A DNA stretch of 24,063 bases from Acholeplasmataceae bacterium (GTDB taxonomy: Bacteria; Bacillota_I; Bacilli_A; Izemoplasmatales; Hujiaoplasmataceae), in contig JAAYZB010000034.1 in NCBI GenBank assembly GCA_012515085.1, positions 1-24,063 on the forward strand. Reading direction: 5' to 3'. A program made the position numbers and the translations under genes. How positions within the stretch are numbered: position 1 is the first letter of the stretch; each line of letters opens with the position of its first letter. Below, piece by piece: positions 7,802 through 15,316 of the stretch. The notes under the pieces were generated by a model. The model saw only the letters and a list, made by a program, of their open reading frames with translations. It ran no database searches and was not told the DNA's origin.

Positions 7802-7828
7802 GAAAGCCCGGGATTACTTTGATATAAT
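7800..7828 (+). promoter_or_regulatory. Sigma-A promoter of the isomerase gene
   Basis: TTGAAA (7800-7805), a 17-nt spacer and a perfect TATAAT (7823-7828). The start site would lie near 7835, only about 20 nt before the GTG start codon. Confidence 0.88.
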
Positions 7829-7855
7829 GACGTTGTAACCGGAAGGAGGAATCTT

Positions 7856-9574
7856 GTGGCCTATTTGAATTTTAGCTCGGAATATGACAAACATCCCGTC
7901 ATCGAGATCCGAGGATACGACCATGACGCATTTCCTGATGACTTAGCGATTGTTTCTGAGCTAAAGAAGATCCGCTCTGGGGTGATCGCTTTCGAAGTAT
8001 ATCCGGGGTGTGACACCGTGAAATTGCGAGAGACCATTTTGAATCCGCTACACGCAGATTTGATTATTAATATTGAAGACTACCTAAAACCAAAAACAAT
8101 TCTCAATCAGTTGTTGGAGCCGTTCATTACCGAAGATCGGGTTTTTGGGATGATGTGTCCGTTTCAAGTGGCTGATTTTTATGATCAAGATCGGTTGAAA
8201 GCGGTAAAAGCACAAGTATCATCTACTCAAGGGAAAGTGATCGTCTATGGATTCGGGGCGATTCAAATACCGTTTGATCAGCTCATTTATCTGGACATCA
8301 CCCGTTGGGAGATTCAACTCAGATTTCGCCAAGGAATGCCCAACATTACGGCCGATAATTCTTCCGAGGATTCCCTCCGGAAATTCAAACGCGGTTACTT
8401 TGTCGAATGGCGTGTCGCCGATCGAATAAAGTGTGAACATTACCTAAACAGCCGTTATTTAATCGATGCCAGCCATCCCGAAAACTATACCATGATTACT
8501 GGCAGAAGCTATTTGGCCGGGATGGAGGAAATCGTCCGTAGGCCGTTTCGCTTGATTCCCTATTTCGACCCAGGAGTATGGGGTGGAAAGTGGATGGAGG
8601 AAGTCTGCAGTTTACCAAAAGCGGAGAACAACTATGCTTGGGCTTTCGATGGAGTTCCCGAGGAAAACGCCTTGTGTTTTCGCTATAATGAGGTTGATTT
8701 TCATTTTCCAGCAATGAATGTGGTCTGTCTTCGCCCGTTGGAATTATTGGGTAAAAAAGTAGTTGATCGCTTTGGGGCGGAGTATCCGATCCGTTTTGAT
8801 TTTCTCGACACGATGGGAGGGGGAAATCTGTCCCTTCAAGTACACCCTCTGCCGGACTATATCAAAAAAACCTTTGGGATGAAATACACTCAGGATGAGT
8901 CTTATTATATTCTGGATGCATCAGCCGACAGTTGCGTGTATCTCGGCTTGAAAGATAACGTCATTCCATCTGAGTTTATCCGAGATTTAGAGAATGCAAA
9001 TCGCGGATTAGGGGATTTCCCTGACGAAAAATACATCAATAAGTTTCCAGCTAGGAAACACGATCATTTCTTGATTCCCGCCGGAACCATTCATTGTAGT
9101 GGAAAAAACACCATGGTATTAGAGATCAGTTCAACACCTTATATCTTCACATTTAAGCTCTGGGACTGGGGAAGGCTTGGACTTGACGGTTTGCCAAGGC
9201 CTGTGCACATCCATCATGGAAAGCACGTCATTCAATATGATCGCACAACCGAATGGGTTGAAGAAAATTTGATCAATCGGATCGAGCGTTTGTCACTCCA
9301 TGAAGAGAGAACCGGACTACATGAGTTGGAATTTATTGACACCCATCGATTTACCTTTTCAGATCCGATCACCATCAACACGCACGGGTCCTTTAACCAG
9401 TGTAATCTGGTTTCGGGACGAGCGGCGATCATTACGGATCCATTAGGAACTTTCCAACCGTTTGAAGTGCATTATGCGGAAACATTTATCATTCCCGAAC
9501 TCATTCGACAATTCCGGATCGAACCGAAGTATTCTCGCGATGAGTGCATGCTAATACAAGCGTATGTCCGTTGA
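7856..9574 (+). CDS. Class I mannose-6-phosphate isomerase-like protein with extra N-terminal domain
   Basis: The C-terminal half (about 245-572) is a cupin-type phosphomannose isomerase, which would interconvert mannose-6-phosphate and fructose-6-phosphate. Its zinc ligands are visible: Q328 and H330 in LSLQVHP, E348 in TQDESYYIL and H413 in PAGTIHCSG; GVWGGKWM and LWDWGRL are also family motifs. The first 235 or so residues form a separate domain. Stretches such as VIAFEVYPGCDTVKLRETIL and KVIVYGFGA recall a nucleoside-kinase-like fold, but no intact GxxxxGK[ST] P-loop is seen, so catalytic activity there is doubtful. GTG 7856 follows AAGGAGG (7843-7849). The 572-residue length is nearly twice that of a minimal isomerase. 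The gene is monocistronic, but its promoter carries the operator shared with the sugar-uptake operon, so the product probably processes the imported sugar. Confidence 0.85.
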   Translation: MAYLNFSSEYDKHPVIEIRGYDHDAFPDDLAIVSELKKIRSGVIAFEVYPGCDTVKLRETILNPLHADLIINIEDYLKPKTILNQLLEPFITEDRVFGMMCPFQVADFYDQDRLKAVKAQVSSTQGKVIVYGFGAIQIPFDQLIYLDITRWEIQLRFRQGMPNITADNSSEDSLRKFKRGYFVEWRVADRIKCEHYLNSRYLIDASHPENYTMITGRSYLAGMEEIVRRPFRLIPYFDPGVWGGKWMEEVCSLPKAENNYAWAFDGVPEENALCFRYNEVDFHFPAMNVVCLRPLELLGKKVVDRFGAEYPIRFDFLDTMGGGNLSLQVHPLPDYIKKTFGMKYTQDESYYILDASADSCVYLGLKDNVIPSEFIRDLENANRGLGDFPDEKYINKFPARKHDHFLIPAGTIHCSGKNTMVLEISSTPYIFTFKLWDWGRLGLDGLPRPVHIHHGKHVIQYDRTTEWVEENLINRIERLSLHEERTGLHELEFIDTHRFTFSDPITINTHGSFNQCNLVSGRAAIITDPLGTFQPFEVHYAETFIIPELIRQFRIEPKYSRDECMLIQAYVR

Positions 9575-9575
9575 C

Positions 9576-9613
9576 AAGAAAGAACACACCCTCCCCGTGT
9601 GTTCTTTCTTTTT
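9576..9613 (+). terminator. Strong intrinsic terminator after the isomerase gene
   Basis: AAGAAAGAACACAC (9576-9589) pairs perfectly over 14 bp with GTGTGTTCTTTCTT (9597-9610); the loop is seven bases and T residues follow. Confidence 0.93.
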
Positions 9614-9619
9614 CAAGCC

Positions 9620-9635
9620 GTATTGAAAATGTATT
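9620..9635 (+). promoter_or_regulatory. Direct-repeat operator, copy 2 (gntR promoter)
   Basis: GTATT (9620-9624), GAAAA, TGTATT (9630-9635) has the same 11-bp period as the other copies, with the first T replaced by C. It covers the -35 box of gntR, which predicts autoregulation. Confidence 0.65.
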
Positions 9636-9651
9636 AAACAAATGGTATAAT
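9623..9651 (+). promoter_or_regulatory. Sigma-A promoter of the GntR regulator gene
   Basis: TTGAAA (9623-9628), a 17-nt spacer and TATAAT (9646-9651), with the start site about 12 nt before the ribosome binding site region. The -35 lies inside the operator-like repeat. Confidence 0.85.
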
Positions 9652-9670
9652 CATTGAGGAGTGTGATCTG

Positions 9671-10396
9671 ATGAAACCTGACATGACCAGTACCTACCCT
9701 TTTTATATTCAAATAAGAAATGACTTATTACAAAAAATCCAGACCGGCATCTGGAAGGAAGGGGATTTGATTCCTTCGGAAATGTCACTGACTGAGACGT
9801 ATGGAGTCAGCCGTGTGACGATTCGTGCAGCCATCAAGGAATTAGTGAACGATCGCTACTTGATTCGCCGACCCGGGTTCGGAACCGTTGTCTATCAAAA
9901 CAAGGAATCTTTATCCAATTTTACACTGGTTCGCAGTTTCACCAACGAAATGCGCGAGATGGGTTTGCTGAGCAAAACGCTAGAAGCAGAGCTGGAGTTA
10001 ATCTCCGCAGATGATAAATTAGCTGAGATTTTTGCCATTAAAGAAGGTGAAAAAATTTATAATTTGCGCCGAGTTCGTGGTGATACGGTTCCAATTTTAT
10101 ATTCCAACACGTACTTATTGCCTGTTACCGACATCACCCCGGAAGTGCTCAAGGGATCGCTGTATGAATTTTTGGCAAAAAAGCAAGTTTTCTTTGATCA
10201 TTTTGAAGAAAAAATTAGTGCGGTCAAAGCACCAAAAGACATTACTGCCAAATTAAAAATCTATTATGACGCACCTCAATTGAAACGAACCAGATACAGT
10301 TATGATGAACGCGATCGCTTGATTGAATATACCGAGACCTTTTATAATTCTCTTCTCTATGAGTATCGAACATCCATATCTTATCGCAAAAAGTGA
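9671..10396 (+). CDS. GntR family (HutC subfamily) transcriptional regulator
   Basis: This 241-residue protein has an N-terminal winged helix-turn-helix (about 8-75; PFYIQIRNDLLQKI, then IPSEMSLTETYGVSRVTIRAAI and the RRPGFGT wing). A UTRA ligand-binding domain follows (about 90-236), as in HutC, TreR and YvoA, which bind small sugars or sugar phosphates and release DNA on induction. The start ATG has GAGGAG about 9 nt upstream. The gene stands alone between two terminators, directly before the propeller/ABC operon. Copies of one direct repeat at its own promoter, the isomerase promoter and the operon promoter imply that it represses all three. The inducer is probably a sugar phosphate from the imported glycan (inference). 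Confidence 0.93.
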   Translation: MKPDMTSTYPFYIQIRNDLLQKIQTGIWKEGDLIPSEMSLTETYGVSRVTIRAAIKELVNDRYLIRRPGFGTVVYQNKESLSNFTLVRSFTNEMREMGLLSKTLEAELELISADDKLAEIFAIKEGEKIYNLRRVRGDTVPILYSNTYLLPVTDITPEVLKGSLYEFLAKKQVFFDHFEEKISAVKAPKDITAKLKIYYDAPQLKRTRYSYDERDRLIEYTETFYNSLLYEYRTSISYRKK

Positions 10397-10413
10397 TTTT
10401 TTGCGATTTTTTT
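10383..10413 (+). terminator. Intrinsic terminator of gntR
   Basis: ATCGCAAAAA (10383-10392) pairs with TTTTTGCGAT (10398-10407), followed by a T-run to 10413. The loop contains the gntR stop codon, so the stem begins inside the coding sequence. Confidence 0.9.
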
Positions 10414-10440
10414 ATGCTCGATTAAAACAATATGATTAAA

Positions 10441-10457
10441 TGTATTGAAAATGTATT
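10441..10457 (+). promoter_or_regulatory. Direct-repeat operator, copy 3 (propeller/ABC operon)
   Basis: TGTATT (10441-10446), GAAAA, TGTATT (10452-10457) has an 11-bp period and is nearly identical to the copy before gntR. It overlaps the -35 box by two bases. Confidence 0.68.
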
Positions 10458-10484
10458 GTAAAACACAAATAACTGTGCTAAACT
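10456..10484 (+). promoter_or_regulatory. Candidate promoter of the sugar-uptake operon
   Basis: TTGTAA (10456-10461), a 17-nt spacer and TAAACT (10479-10484) preceded by an extended -10 element (TGC). It is weaker than the isomerase and gntR promoters. Confidence 0.55.
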
Positions 10485-10490
10485 GAAACC

Positions 10491-10504
10491 AGAAAGCGAT
10501 TTCA
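10491..10504 (+). promoter_or_regulatory. Candidate cre box at the operon start site
   Basis: AGAAAGCGATTTCA matches TGWAARCGYTWNCW at 12 of 14 positions. It lies at about +1 of the predicted promoter and abuts the ribosome binding site, a position typical of CcpA repression. Confidence 0.45.
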
Positions 10505-10508
10505 GGAG

Positions 10509-12596
10509 GTGGCTAATATCAAGAAACTAGCCGAGTTCCTCATCCTTTTGGTATTTATGGCAGCGCTTCTGTCTTGTCAAAGTGATGTTACCTACCCCAC
10601 AATCGCACCTTGTGAATGGGAGTTCACTGAAACGATGAATGAACAGATACCCATTGTTTCCGTAACAGCCGAACAATCAACGATTACTGGCAGCGTTGAA
10701 AATTTCATCCATCCTTGTAAACCAGAAAGAGAACATGCTCTTCTTTTTAGCGAGTCTCGAATCAAGACTCACCAAGTGATTGTGAGTCTTGACGCGATAT
10801 ATCCGATCCAACAATTAAAATTGACCCTGGTAAATGACGATGAAATTAAAAAAATAGAAACACTTTCCATCGATTTTTCTCTTAATGGCATCTTTTATAA
10901 CCGCGTGGTCGAAAACAAGATTTTGGATCCGGAGACGACGATCATTCCGTTTTCGAATGAGAGTGCCCGTTATCTGCGCTTGGTGTTCCCGGCAACCGGG
11001 GCGGATGCTTATGGAATCCAGGATCTACGATTATTTTTGGGCGATGGCCTAATTGTCAAAGAAGAAACGGAGTGGACCAATGCGTTTCTTCGCTATGAGT
11101 TTTGGACCGGAGCGGATGGCATCTTTTCCTTTAACTTGAATGGCGATGATACGTTGGGAGCTTCTTCGGATTCAACGCTCTTTATCTTCAGTGATACCAT
11201 GGTTGGAGACGTCAACCCGAGCAATGGTCTCCGTCAAAGCAATCGCATGATCAATAATTCATTCGCATATTATGATGGTACAACTCCGGTCAGTTCCGGC
11301 TTGGACTTTGTCTATGGGCTTACCGACGAACAAATTCCGAAAAGCCCCTTTCTTCCCGATTATTATCTTGGCTTTCCCGCAAACAACCTACTCGACAGCG
11401 ACGGGCTAAATTGCTCGTTTGATCCGGAAGGGTTATTGACAAATGAAGCAAACGGAATCAGTTGGTTATCGCCAAACACCGATCATTTAGAACTAATTGC
11501 GGATTTTTATCAAGCCGTCGCCCTAAAAGACATCTATCTCTGGAACTTCAACGAAATTCCTGATCTCGGAGTCGAGGAGTTTGAATTGTTATCCAGCAAT
11601 GATGGCATCAATTGGACGTCGCTTGGGGTGCGTTCTATCCAAAAGGCTTCCGGATCACAGGAAGAACCGATGTCTTTACGTGTTACATTAACGGATTTAA
11701 CATGTCGGTATTTGAAAATTCGTATTTTATCCGGGTATGATTCGAATCGAGTTGGGCTTGGGAAATTGTTATTTCTAGATTCATCGGGGAATCCGGTGTT
11801 TGCGGAAATAACGGCGACTGACCAAATTCCTGAGGTTACGGGAAATGAGCTGACCGGTCGTTTATGGCTTCAAGATGGTATCGTTCTCGGTGATTATTTC
11901 TATTGTTTTCCGTTACTCGTCAAAGATGAAGGTTCTTTATTTAGAGTGACGCGTATCGGTTTAATCAAAGTCCCCATTGTTGATTCGCGAATTGATTTTG
12001 AACAGGCCGTTTATCGATCGACACCCTTGATGAGCATTGCCCCTGATGGCGGAGAAATTTATTTTGGCGCCGGCGTGATGAACCACACTTCAGAAGACGG
12101 GTATATTTATGTTTATGGATATAAAGACTTGAATGGTCGGCATTTGGTGGTTGCTAGAGTCTTGGCCGACGAATTTGAAAATTTCAACGCGTGGACTTAT
12201 TATGACGGAACTGGCTGGAGTTCAAACCCAGTCCACTCAGCGCCATTGATTGAGGGTGTCTCCCCAGAATTATCCGTCACGTTGATTCCCTCCGGAGCAT
12301 TTGCAGGGAAATATATGCTGGTGGCTGAACAAAATACGACAAGTGGGCGAATTGTCTATTCATTGGCTGATCATCCAGAAGGTCCTTTTAGTCCCTTCCA
12401 GTTACTTTATGAAGCCACAGAGCATGTCACGCTTCGCGGCGGCATGACGTATAATGCCAAAATGCATCCGCATCTCAGCTCTTACGGCAATTATCTTATT
12501 TCATATAACGTCAATACCACGATATTGTCAGCTCTTGTCGACGTTAATATCTATCATCCCCGGTTTATCCGCGTCATTGAAGTCAAAAAACCTTAG
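10509..12596 (+). CDS. Lipoprotein with N-terminal discoidin-like domain and DUF5005/GH43-like beta-propeller interrupted by a second discoidin domain
   Basis: Cell-surface candidate glycan-binding or glycan-cleaving protein. The N-terminus is a lipoprotein signal (KKLAEFLILLVFMAALLSC, Cys23 from the GTG). Residues 24-180 resemble a carbohydrate-binding F5/8-type-C fold. From about 185 a propeller-like catalytic-type domain starts (GADGIFSFNL, IFSDTMVG, MINNSFAY). It is interrupted at about 285-430 by a second discoidin-like module (SSNDGINWTSLG, CRYLKIRI) and resumes at LWLQDG, YIYVYGYK, YNAKMHP and ISYNVNT. Asp in GADG and SDT and Glu in SPELSV are conserved with the downstream paralog and could be catalytic. 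Start: the only canonical in-frame start, GTG 10509, lies inside the AGGAGG (10504-10509); spacing and signal sequence favour an ATC codon at 10518. The family assignment is from motif memory and not certain. Confidence 0.75.
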   Translation: MANIKKLAEFLILLVFMAALLSCQSDVTYPTIAPCEWEFTETMNEQIPIVSVTAEQSTITGSVENFIHPCKPEREHALLFSESRIKTHQVIVSLDAIYPIQQLKLTLVNDDEIKKIETLSIDFSLNGIFYNRVVENKILDPETTIIPFSNESARYLRLVFPATGADAYGIQDLRLFLGDGLIVKEETEWTNAFLRYEFWTGADGIFSFNLNGDDTLGASSDSTLFIFSDTMVGDVNPSNGLRQSNRMINNSFAYYDGTTPVSSGLDFVYGLTDEQIPKSPFLPDYYLGFPANNLLDSDGLNCSFDPEGLLTNEANGISWLSPNTDHLELIADFYQAVALKDIYLWNFNEIPDLGVEEFELLSSNDGINWTSLGVRSIQKASGSQEEPMSLRVTLTDLTCRYLKIRILSGYDSNRVGLGKLLFLDSSGNPVFAEITATDQIPEVTGNELTGRLWLQDGIVLGDYFYCFPLLVKDEGSLFRVTRIGLIKVPIVDSRIDFEQAVYRSTPLMSIAPDGGEIYFGAGVMNHTSEDGYIYVYGYKDLNGRHLVVARVLADEFENFNAWTYYDGTGWSSNPVHSAPLIEGVSPELSVTLIPSGAFAGKYMLVAEQNTTSGRIVYSLADHPEGPFSPFQLLYEATEHVTLRGGMTYNAKMHPHLSSYGNYLISYNVNTTILSALVDVNIYHPRFIRVIEVKKP

Positions 12597-12608
12597 GAGG
12601 AGAGTTCC

Positions 12609-14420
12609 ATGAAAGTTGGAGAACCCATCAAGGATATCAAGCTTGAGGCGGGCATTCAGACAGTGTTGCTCGATCAAATCTATCCTATTTGGCGTTTGGA
12701 AGGAATCCCTTATCGGGATTTGGAAATCACGGCAGACGGAGTGAAAAGCGAAGAGACTTTGGAAAAAGTCACCTATGGCGACAAGATTCAATTGTTTGTC
12801 GAGAAAAAAGGACGCTTAAAAATCATTTTGGGTCCTGGCTATATTGCCAAGAAAGATCCCCTTTGGACAGATCAGTTCAGCCAAAAGCAAGGCTGGGCAG
12901 GGGGAGATGGGATCTATTCCTTCAATCTTACTTCTGGGAATGACCAATTCGATCAAACCGAGCCGGCCACGAACCTTTTCGTTTTTGGTGATACCCTTGT
13001 CGGCAGGACCGATCCATTGACAAAAAAGCGCTTTGGTCCACTGATTATGGTCAATAACAGTTTAGCGTATCTCGACAAACAAACCGATCAAGTGAAGTTC
13101 CACCTGAATCAAAATCAGGAAGGCTCAATCATTTCATACTTTACGATCGATCCGGAAAGTGATTTCAATGGCACGATACCGGAGAACGTCTGTTTGTATG
13201 ACCAAAGAAAAGCCAATGAAGGTTGGCTGAGCGGTTATCACCCTCAAGAACTTTGGCTTTGTTTTGATCTTCAGCAGAAGACAATGATCGACAAAATCGC
13301 GATCACCAATTATTTTCATTTGGATAGTTCCGAGCTATCCAGTCGTGGGGTCAAAGTGTTTCATTTATTCGGATCGGATAACAAGAAGGATTGGACTTTC
13401 ATCGGGGAATATGAACTGAAACCGAGTTATTCTTTCTCCGACCAAACCGTCATTGTTCCCAATCAATCCTTTCGCTATTTTAAATTTGATATCAATCCTC
13501 GACCAGGGATCGGAAATTATGACGACGATGCCCATGAAGGACTGTTTGGCTTAAGACAAGTCCGTTTCTTTAGTCGAGATAGATGGATTAGGGACATCCA
13601 CGCGGATGCATCATCAATTTTGTTAAAAGAACCCGCTCACGCCCATATCTGGCTACAAGATGGTGTGATTATCCAGGATCATTTATATTTCTTCCCATAT
13701 TTGGTTGTCACGGATTTGGATCAACCAGAAGGACTGCAGTTTGCGATCAAAGGCATTTCGATGATAAAAGTGCCAATTCGCGAAGAACGGATTGTGCCAA
13801 AAGAGGCAACGCAGAAAAAAACGCCGTTTTGTGCCTTTCATAACGGGAGTGACTACACCTTCGGAGGAGCCATCATGGCTCATACGCTTCAATCTGGTAT
13901 TCCGAATCCCGATGGCTACATCTACATCTATGGCTATAAAACGACAATGGGCTTACGCCAAATGATTGCCGGAAGGGTCAAACCGGACGATATTGAATTT
14001 TTTGATGCTTGGGAATTTTTTGATGGTGAAGAGTGGCAATGGGATTTTTTGAAATCGGCGCCGCTCATTGATCATATCTCGACCGAATTCTCCGTGTCCA
14101 GGATTCAAGAAGGACTGTTTAAAGGAAAATATCTGGCGGTGTTTACCTATGATACCAATACGCCAAAAATCGCTTTCGCGATTGGCGACTCTCCTGTCGG
14201 AAAGTTTTCGACACCGCAAGTGATTTATCATAAACCGGAGCCCGAAATGCTGGGTAAAACAACCTATGCCTATAACGCCAAAGCCCATCCCCAACTGAGT
14301 AAAAGTGTCGATGTGCTGGTGTCTTACAATGTCAATACCTATTCGTTTGCTCATAACATGGAAAATGCGGATGTCTACAGCCCTAGGTTCATCCGGCTAA
14401 AAGACACGACAACCTTATAA
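12609..14420 (+). CDS. Cytoplasmic paralog: beta-propeller protein with inserted discoidin domain
   Basis: This 603-residue protein is clearly homologous to the preceding lipoprotein but has no signal peptide (MKVGEPIKDIKLEAG), so it should act in the cytoplasm. A short beta-rich N-terminal domain (1-84) differs from its neighbour. The propeller begins at GGDGIYSFNL, with VFGDTLVG and MVNNSLAY. A discoidin-like insert occupies about 183-327 (LFGSDNKKDWTFIGEY, FRYFKFDI). The second half has IWLQDG, YIYIYGYK, STEFSV, YNAKAHP and VSYNVNT. The shared Asp and Glu residues suggest the same chemistry on imported oligosaccharides, a glycoside hydrolase being the simplest guess. AGGAGG overlaps the stop codon of the upstream gene, 12 nt before ATG. 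No experimental function is known to me for this type. Confidence 0.75.
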   Translation: MKVGEPIKDIKLEAGIQTVLLDQIYPIWRLEGIPYRDLEITADGVKSEETLEKVTYGDKIQLFVEKKGRLKIILGPGYIAKKDPLWTDQFSQKQGWAGGDGIYSFNLTSGNDQFDQTEPATNLFVFGDTLVGRTDPLTKKRFGPLIMVNNSLAYLDKQTDQVKFHLNQNQEGSIISYFTIDPESDFNGTIPENVCLYDQRKANEGWLSGYHPQELWLCFDLQQKTMIDKIAITNYFHLDSSELSSRGVKVFHLFGSDNKKDWTFIGEYELKPSYSFSDQTVIVPNQSFRYFKFDINPRPGIGNYDDDAHEGLFGLRQVRFFSRDRWIRDIHADASSILLKEPAHAHIWLQDGVIIQDHLYFFPYLVVTDLDQPEGLQFAIKGISMIKVPIREERIVPKEATQKKTPFCAFHNGSDYTFGGAIMAHTLQSGIPNPDGYIYIYGYKTTMGLRQMIAGRVKPDDIEFFDAWEFFDGEEWQWDFLKSAPLIDHISTEFSVSRIQEGLFKGKYLAVFTYDTNTPKIAFAIGDSPVGKFSTPQVIYHKPEPEMLGKTTYAYNAKAHPQLSKSVDVLVSYNVNTYSFAHNMENADVYSPRFIRLKDTTTL

Positions 14421-14434
14421 AGGGAGGTGGTGCT

Positions 14435-15307
14435 GTGGAGGCCACGGTGGTGAAAATAAAATATAAATCTCGAAAACGTCGAAGATTGATCACGGCAATC
14501 ATTTTACATATCGTCTTGATTGCCTGTTCTTTTGTCTTTGTGTTTCCGTTTTTATGGATGCTGTTCACTGCGCTCAAGACGCCAGCTGAACTGCTACAGG
14601 GAATTCAAGTGTTTTTCCCACAAACACCGCAATGGGGTAACTTCCTTTTGGCTATGCAGCGAATTCCTTTCTTCCTATATTTAAAGAACAGTTTGATTGT
14701 TGTAGTGCTTGTGGTTATTGGAACGGTCTTCAGCGCCACGACTGCGGCTTATGCATTTGCAAAACTTCGCTGGAAGGGCCGAGACAAGTGGTTTATCGTC
14801 ATGTTAGCGACGATGATGTTGCCAATCCAAGTGATTTTGATTCCGACGTATGTGATGTATAACTGGGTAGGTTGGCTTGGAACAAGGCTACCCTTGATCG
14901 TGCCAGCATTCTTTGGGGGCGGCGCCGCTTTCTACATCTTTTTGACCCGACAATTCTTCTTGGGCGTGCCCAAGGAATTAACAGAGAGTGCCATCATCGA
15001 TGGGGCGAATCATTTTCAGATTTTTATAAAAATCATGTTGCCGCTATCCAAGCCGGCAATCACAACCGTAGCGCTTTTTACGTTCATGGGTGCTTGGAAT
15101 GACTATTTCGGCCCGTTGATCTTCTTGAGCAATCCAGATCACTGGACCTTGGCTCTGGGATTGAGAAGTTTCCAAACCCAGTATGGCGGTCAATACAATC
15201 TGATGATGGCCGCCTCCATTTTGATCATGTTGCCGACATTGATCATGTTTTTCTTTGCCCAAAAAACCTTTATCGAAGGTATAAAATTCACAGGAATCAA
15301 AGGGTAG
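14435..15307 (+). CDS. Carbohydrate ABC transporter permease (MalG/MsmG type)
   Basis: Inner-membrane subunit of a type I sugar importer, 290 residues with six predicted membrane segments (around ILHIVLIACSFVFVFPFLWM, SLIVVVLVVIGTVFSATTAA, MLPIQVILIPTYVMY, IVPAFFGGGAAFYIF, TTVALFTFMGAW and ASILIMLPTLIMFFF). The cytoplasmic EAA loop that docks the ATPase reads ELTESAIIDGANHFQIFIKIMLPLSKP in two consecutive stretches. The C-terminus IKFTGIKG is typical of MalG relatives. GTG 14435 follows GGGAGG (14422-14427); a second GTG at 14450 with its own GGAGG is an alternative. It pairs with the permease encoded after the binding protein. No ATPase gene is in the operon, so a shared MsmX/UgpC-type ATPase is expected elsewhere. 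Confidence 0.93.
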   Translation: MEATVVKIKYKSRKRRRLITAIILHIVLIACSFVFVFPFLWMLFTALKTPAELLQGIQVFFPQTPQWGNFLLAMQRIPFFLYLKNSLIVVVLVVIGTVFSATTAAYAFAKLRWKGRDKWFIVMLATMMLPIQVILIPTYVMYNWVGWLGTRLPLIVPAFFGGGAAFYIFLTRQFFLGVPKELTESAIIDGANHFQIFIKIMLPLSKPAITTVALFTFMGAWNDYFGPLIFLSNPDHWTLALGLRSFQTQYGGQYNLMMAASILIMLPTLIMFFFAQKTFIEGIKFTGIKG

Positions 15308-15316
15308 GAGGAAGTT

